Assembly: GCA_045652705.1 (NCBI GenBank)
Contig: JAZRUV010000039.1
Coordinates: 1 to 64,000, forward strand
Direction of reading: 5' to 3'
Length of the DNA: 64,000 nucleotides
From: UMGS1649 sp045652705
GTDB lineage: Bacteria; Bacillota; Clostridia; TANB77; CAG-465
Positions 63,701-64,000 of this stretch are shown one piece after another. The notes below the pieces were generated by a model. That model was not told the origin of the DNA. It ran no database searches and saw only the letters and a list, made by a program, of their open reading frames with translations. The position numbers and the translations under genes are program-made. Each line of letters begins with the position of its first letter. Within the stretch, counting starts at the first letter, position 1.

Positions 63701-64000
63701 ATGGAGGACAAGATGATGGAACAACAAAAAAACGAAGCAAAAAGGCAAGAACTTTTGAAAGAAACTAATAGAATCTTTGCAGACTCTATTATGTATGAAG
63801 AGTTTGAGCGGTTAGGGTATTGCAGGCTAATTAAGGCGGCTTTTGAAAATCGTGAATTCGATAACAATTCGCTCTTAATAAGCGGTCTCAAAATGGTGTT
63901 GTCTGGTTTGGGGAAAGAAAAAGCTGAAGTTATTCGTATGCGTTACTGGGAGACACATACTGTTAGAGAAGTTGGAAATAGATTTGGAGTTAGTGACAGT
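63701..64000 (+). CDS. Sigma-70-region-4-like protein, cut by the window end
   Basis: First 100 residues only. FERLGYCRLIKAAFENREF matches the paralogue at 59393; EVIRMRYWETHTVREVGNRF is a region-4 helix-turn-helix. GGAG is six bases before the ATG at 63701, and another GGAGG precedes an in-frame ATG at 63713. CGG at 63809 is in frame and bridged by conserved sequence. May be one of a lineage-specific family of sigma-like proteins. Confidence 0.6.
   Translation, partial: MEDKMMEQQKNEAKRQELLKETNRIFADSIMYEEFERLGYCRLIKAAFENREFDNNSLLISGLKMVLSGLGKEKAEVIRMRYWETHTVREVGNRFGVSDS

Overview
AT-rich chromosomal window from an endospore-forming, Gram-positive, anaerobic Clostridia-type bacterium. The evidence is spore genes (Spo0E-like, cwlD, spmA/spmB), a fermentative AdhE, the ffs-dnaX-ybaB-recR block, rpoB-rpoC, gyrA, typA, sigma-A promoters with 17-bp spacers, and strong GGAGG ribosome sites. 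The exact lineage cannot be fixed from this sequence. The MurL/MurD2 pair suggests a gut-type Clostridia lineage.

Layout. 0-1.2 kb: a Spo0E-like regulator and three small minus-strand proteins. 1.2-7.5 kb: an operon mixing a conjugation-type VirB4 ATPase with Tad-pilus-type CpaE, CpaF and TadB proteins. 7.5-11.4 kb: YlbF-family, membrane peptidase, CwlD, a pilin-like surface protein and the tRNA adenosine deaminase TadA. 11.4-24.1 kb: an integrated element of about 12.6 kb. 24.2-26.5 kb: tRNA-Arg(CCT), a MazG-like protein, an Xre regulator, SpmA/SpmB. 26.5-34.2 kb: rpoB-rpoC with a two-promoter leader. 34.3-37.5 kb: a DUF3800 protein with a structured RNA, an HD-GYP protein, and small membrane proteins. 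37.5-43.0 kb: SRP RNA, dnaX, ybaB, recR, murL, murD2. 43-50.4 kb: a two-component system, TatD, a small paralogous family, gyrA. 50.4-57.4 kb: a DnaJ-like protein, VanW-type and transglutaminase cell-surface proteins, a MurE-type ligase. 57.5-64 kb: typA, sigma-like proteins, adhE, a small kinase.

Main observation. Five genes in this window are broken into two or more reading frames, with six frame breaks in total (positions 2593, 16016, about 23296-23302, 35138, 55398, 55711). Each break needs a +1 shift (the 35138 case instead gives immediate termination), and each falls at an in-frame CGG arginine codon. Dropping the C and reading the next three bases as GGN (Gly) restores the protein in five cases and gives a natural stop in the sixth. 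By eye, the long conserved genes (rpoB, rpoC, gyrA, dnaX, typA, adhE and others) contain no in-frame CGG. The pattern looks like CGG being unassigned or hungry and bypassed by +1 frameshifting (or quadruplet decoding), although seven in-frame CGG codons in five small atypical genes appear to be read normally. Sequencing error remains an alternative.

Second observation. The integrated element splits the host tRNA-Arg(ACG) gene at its anticodon loop through a 9-bp core (TTCGTAGTC). It does not restore the gene but carries its own complete, divergent tRNA-Arg(ACG) beside the integrase. This affects the same CGN codon box as the frameshift observation, next to the tadA gene that modifies that tRNA.
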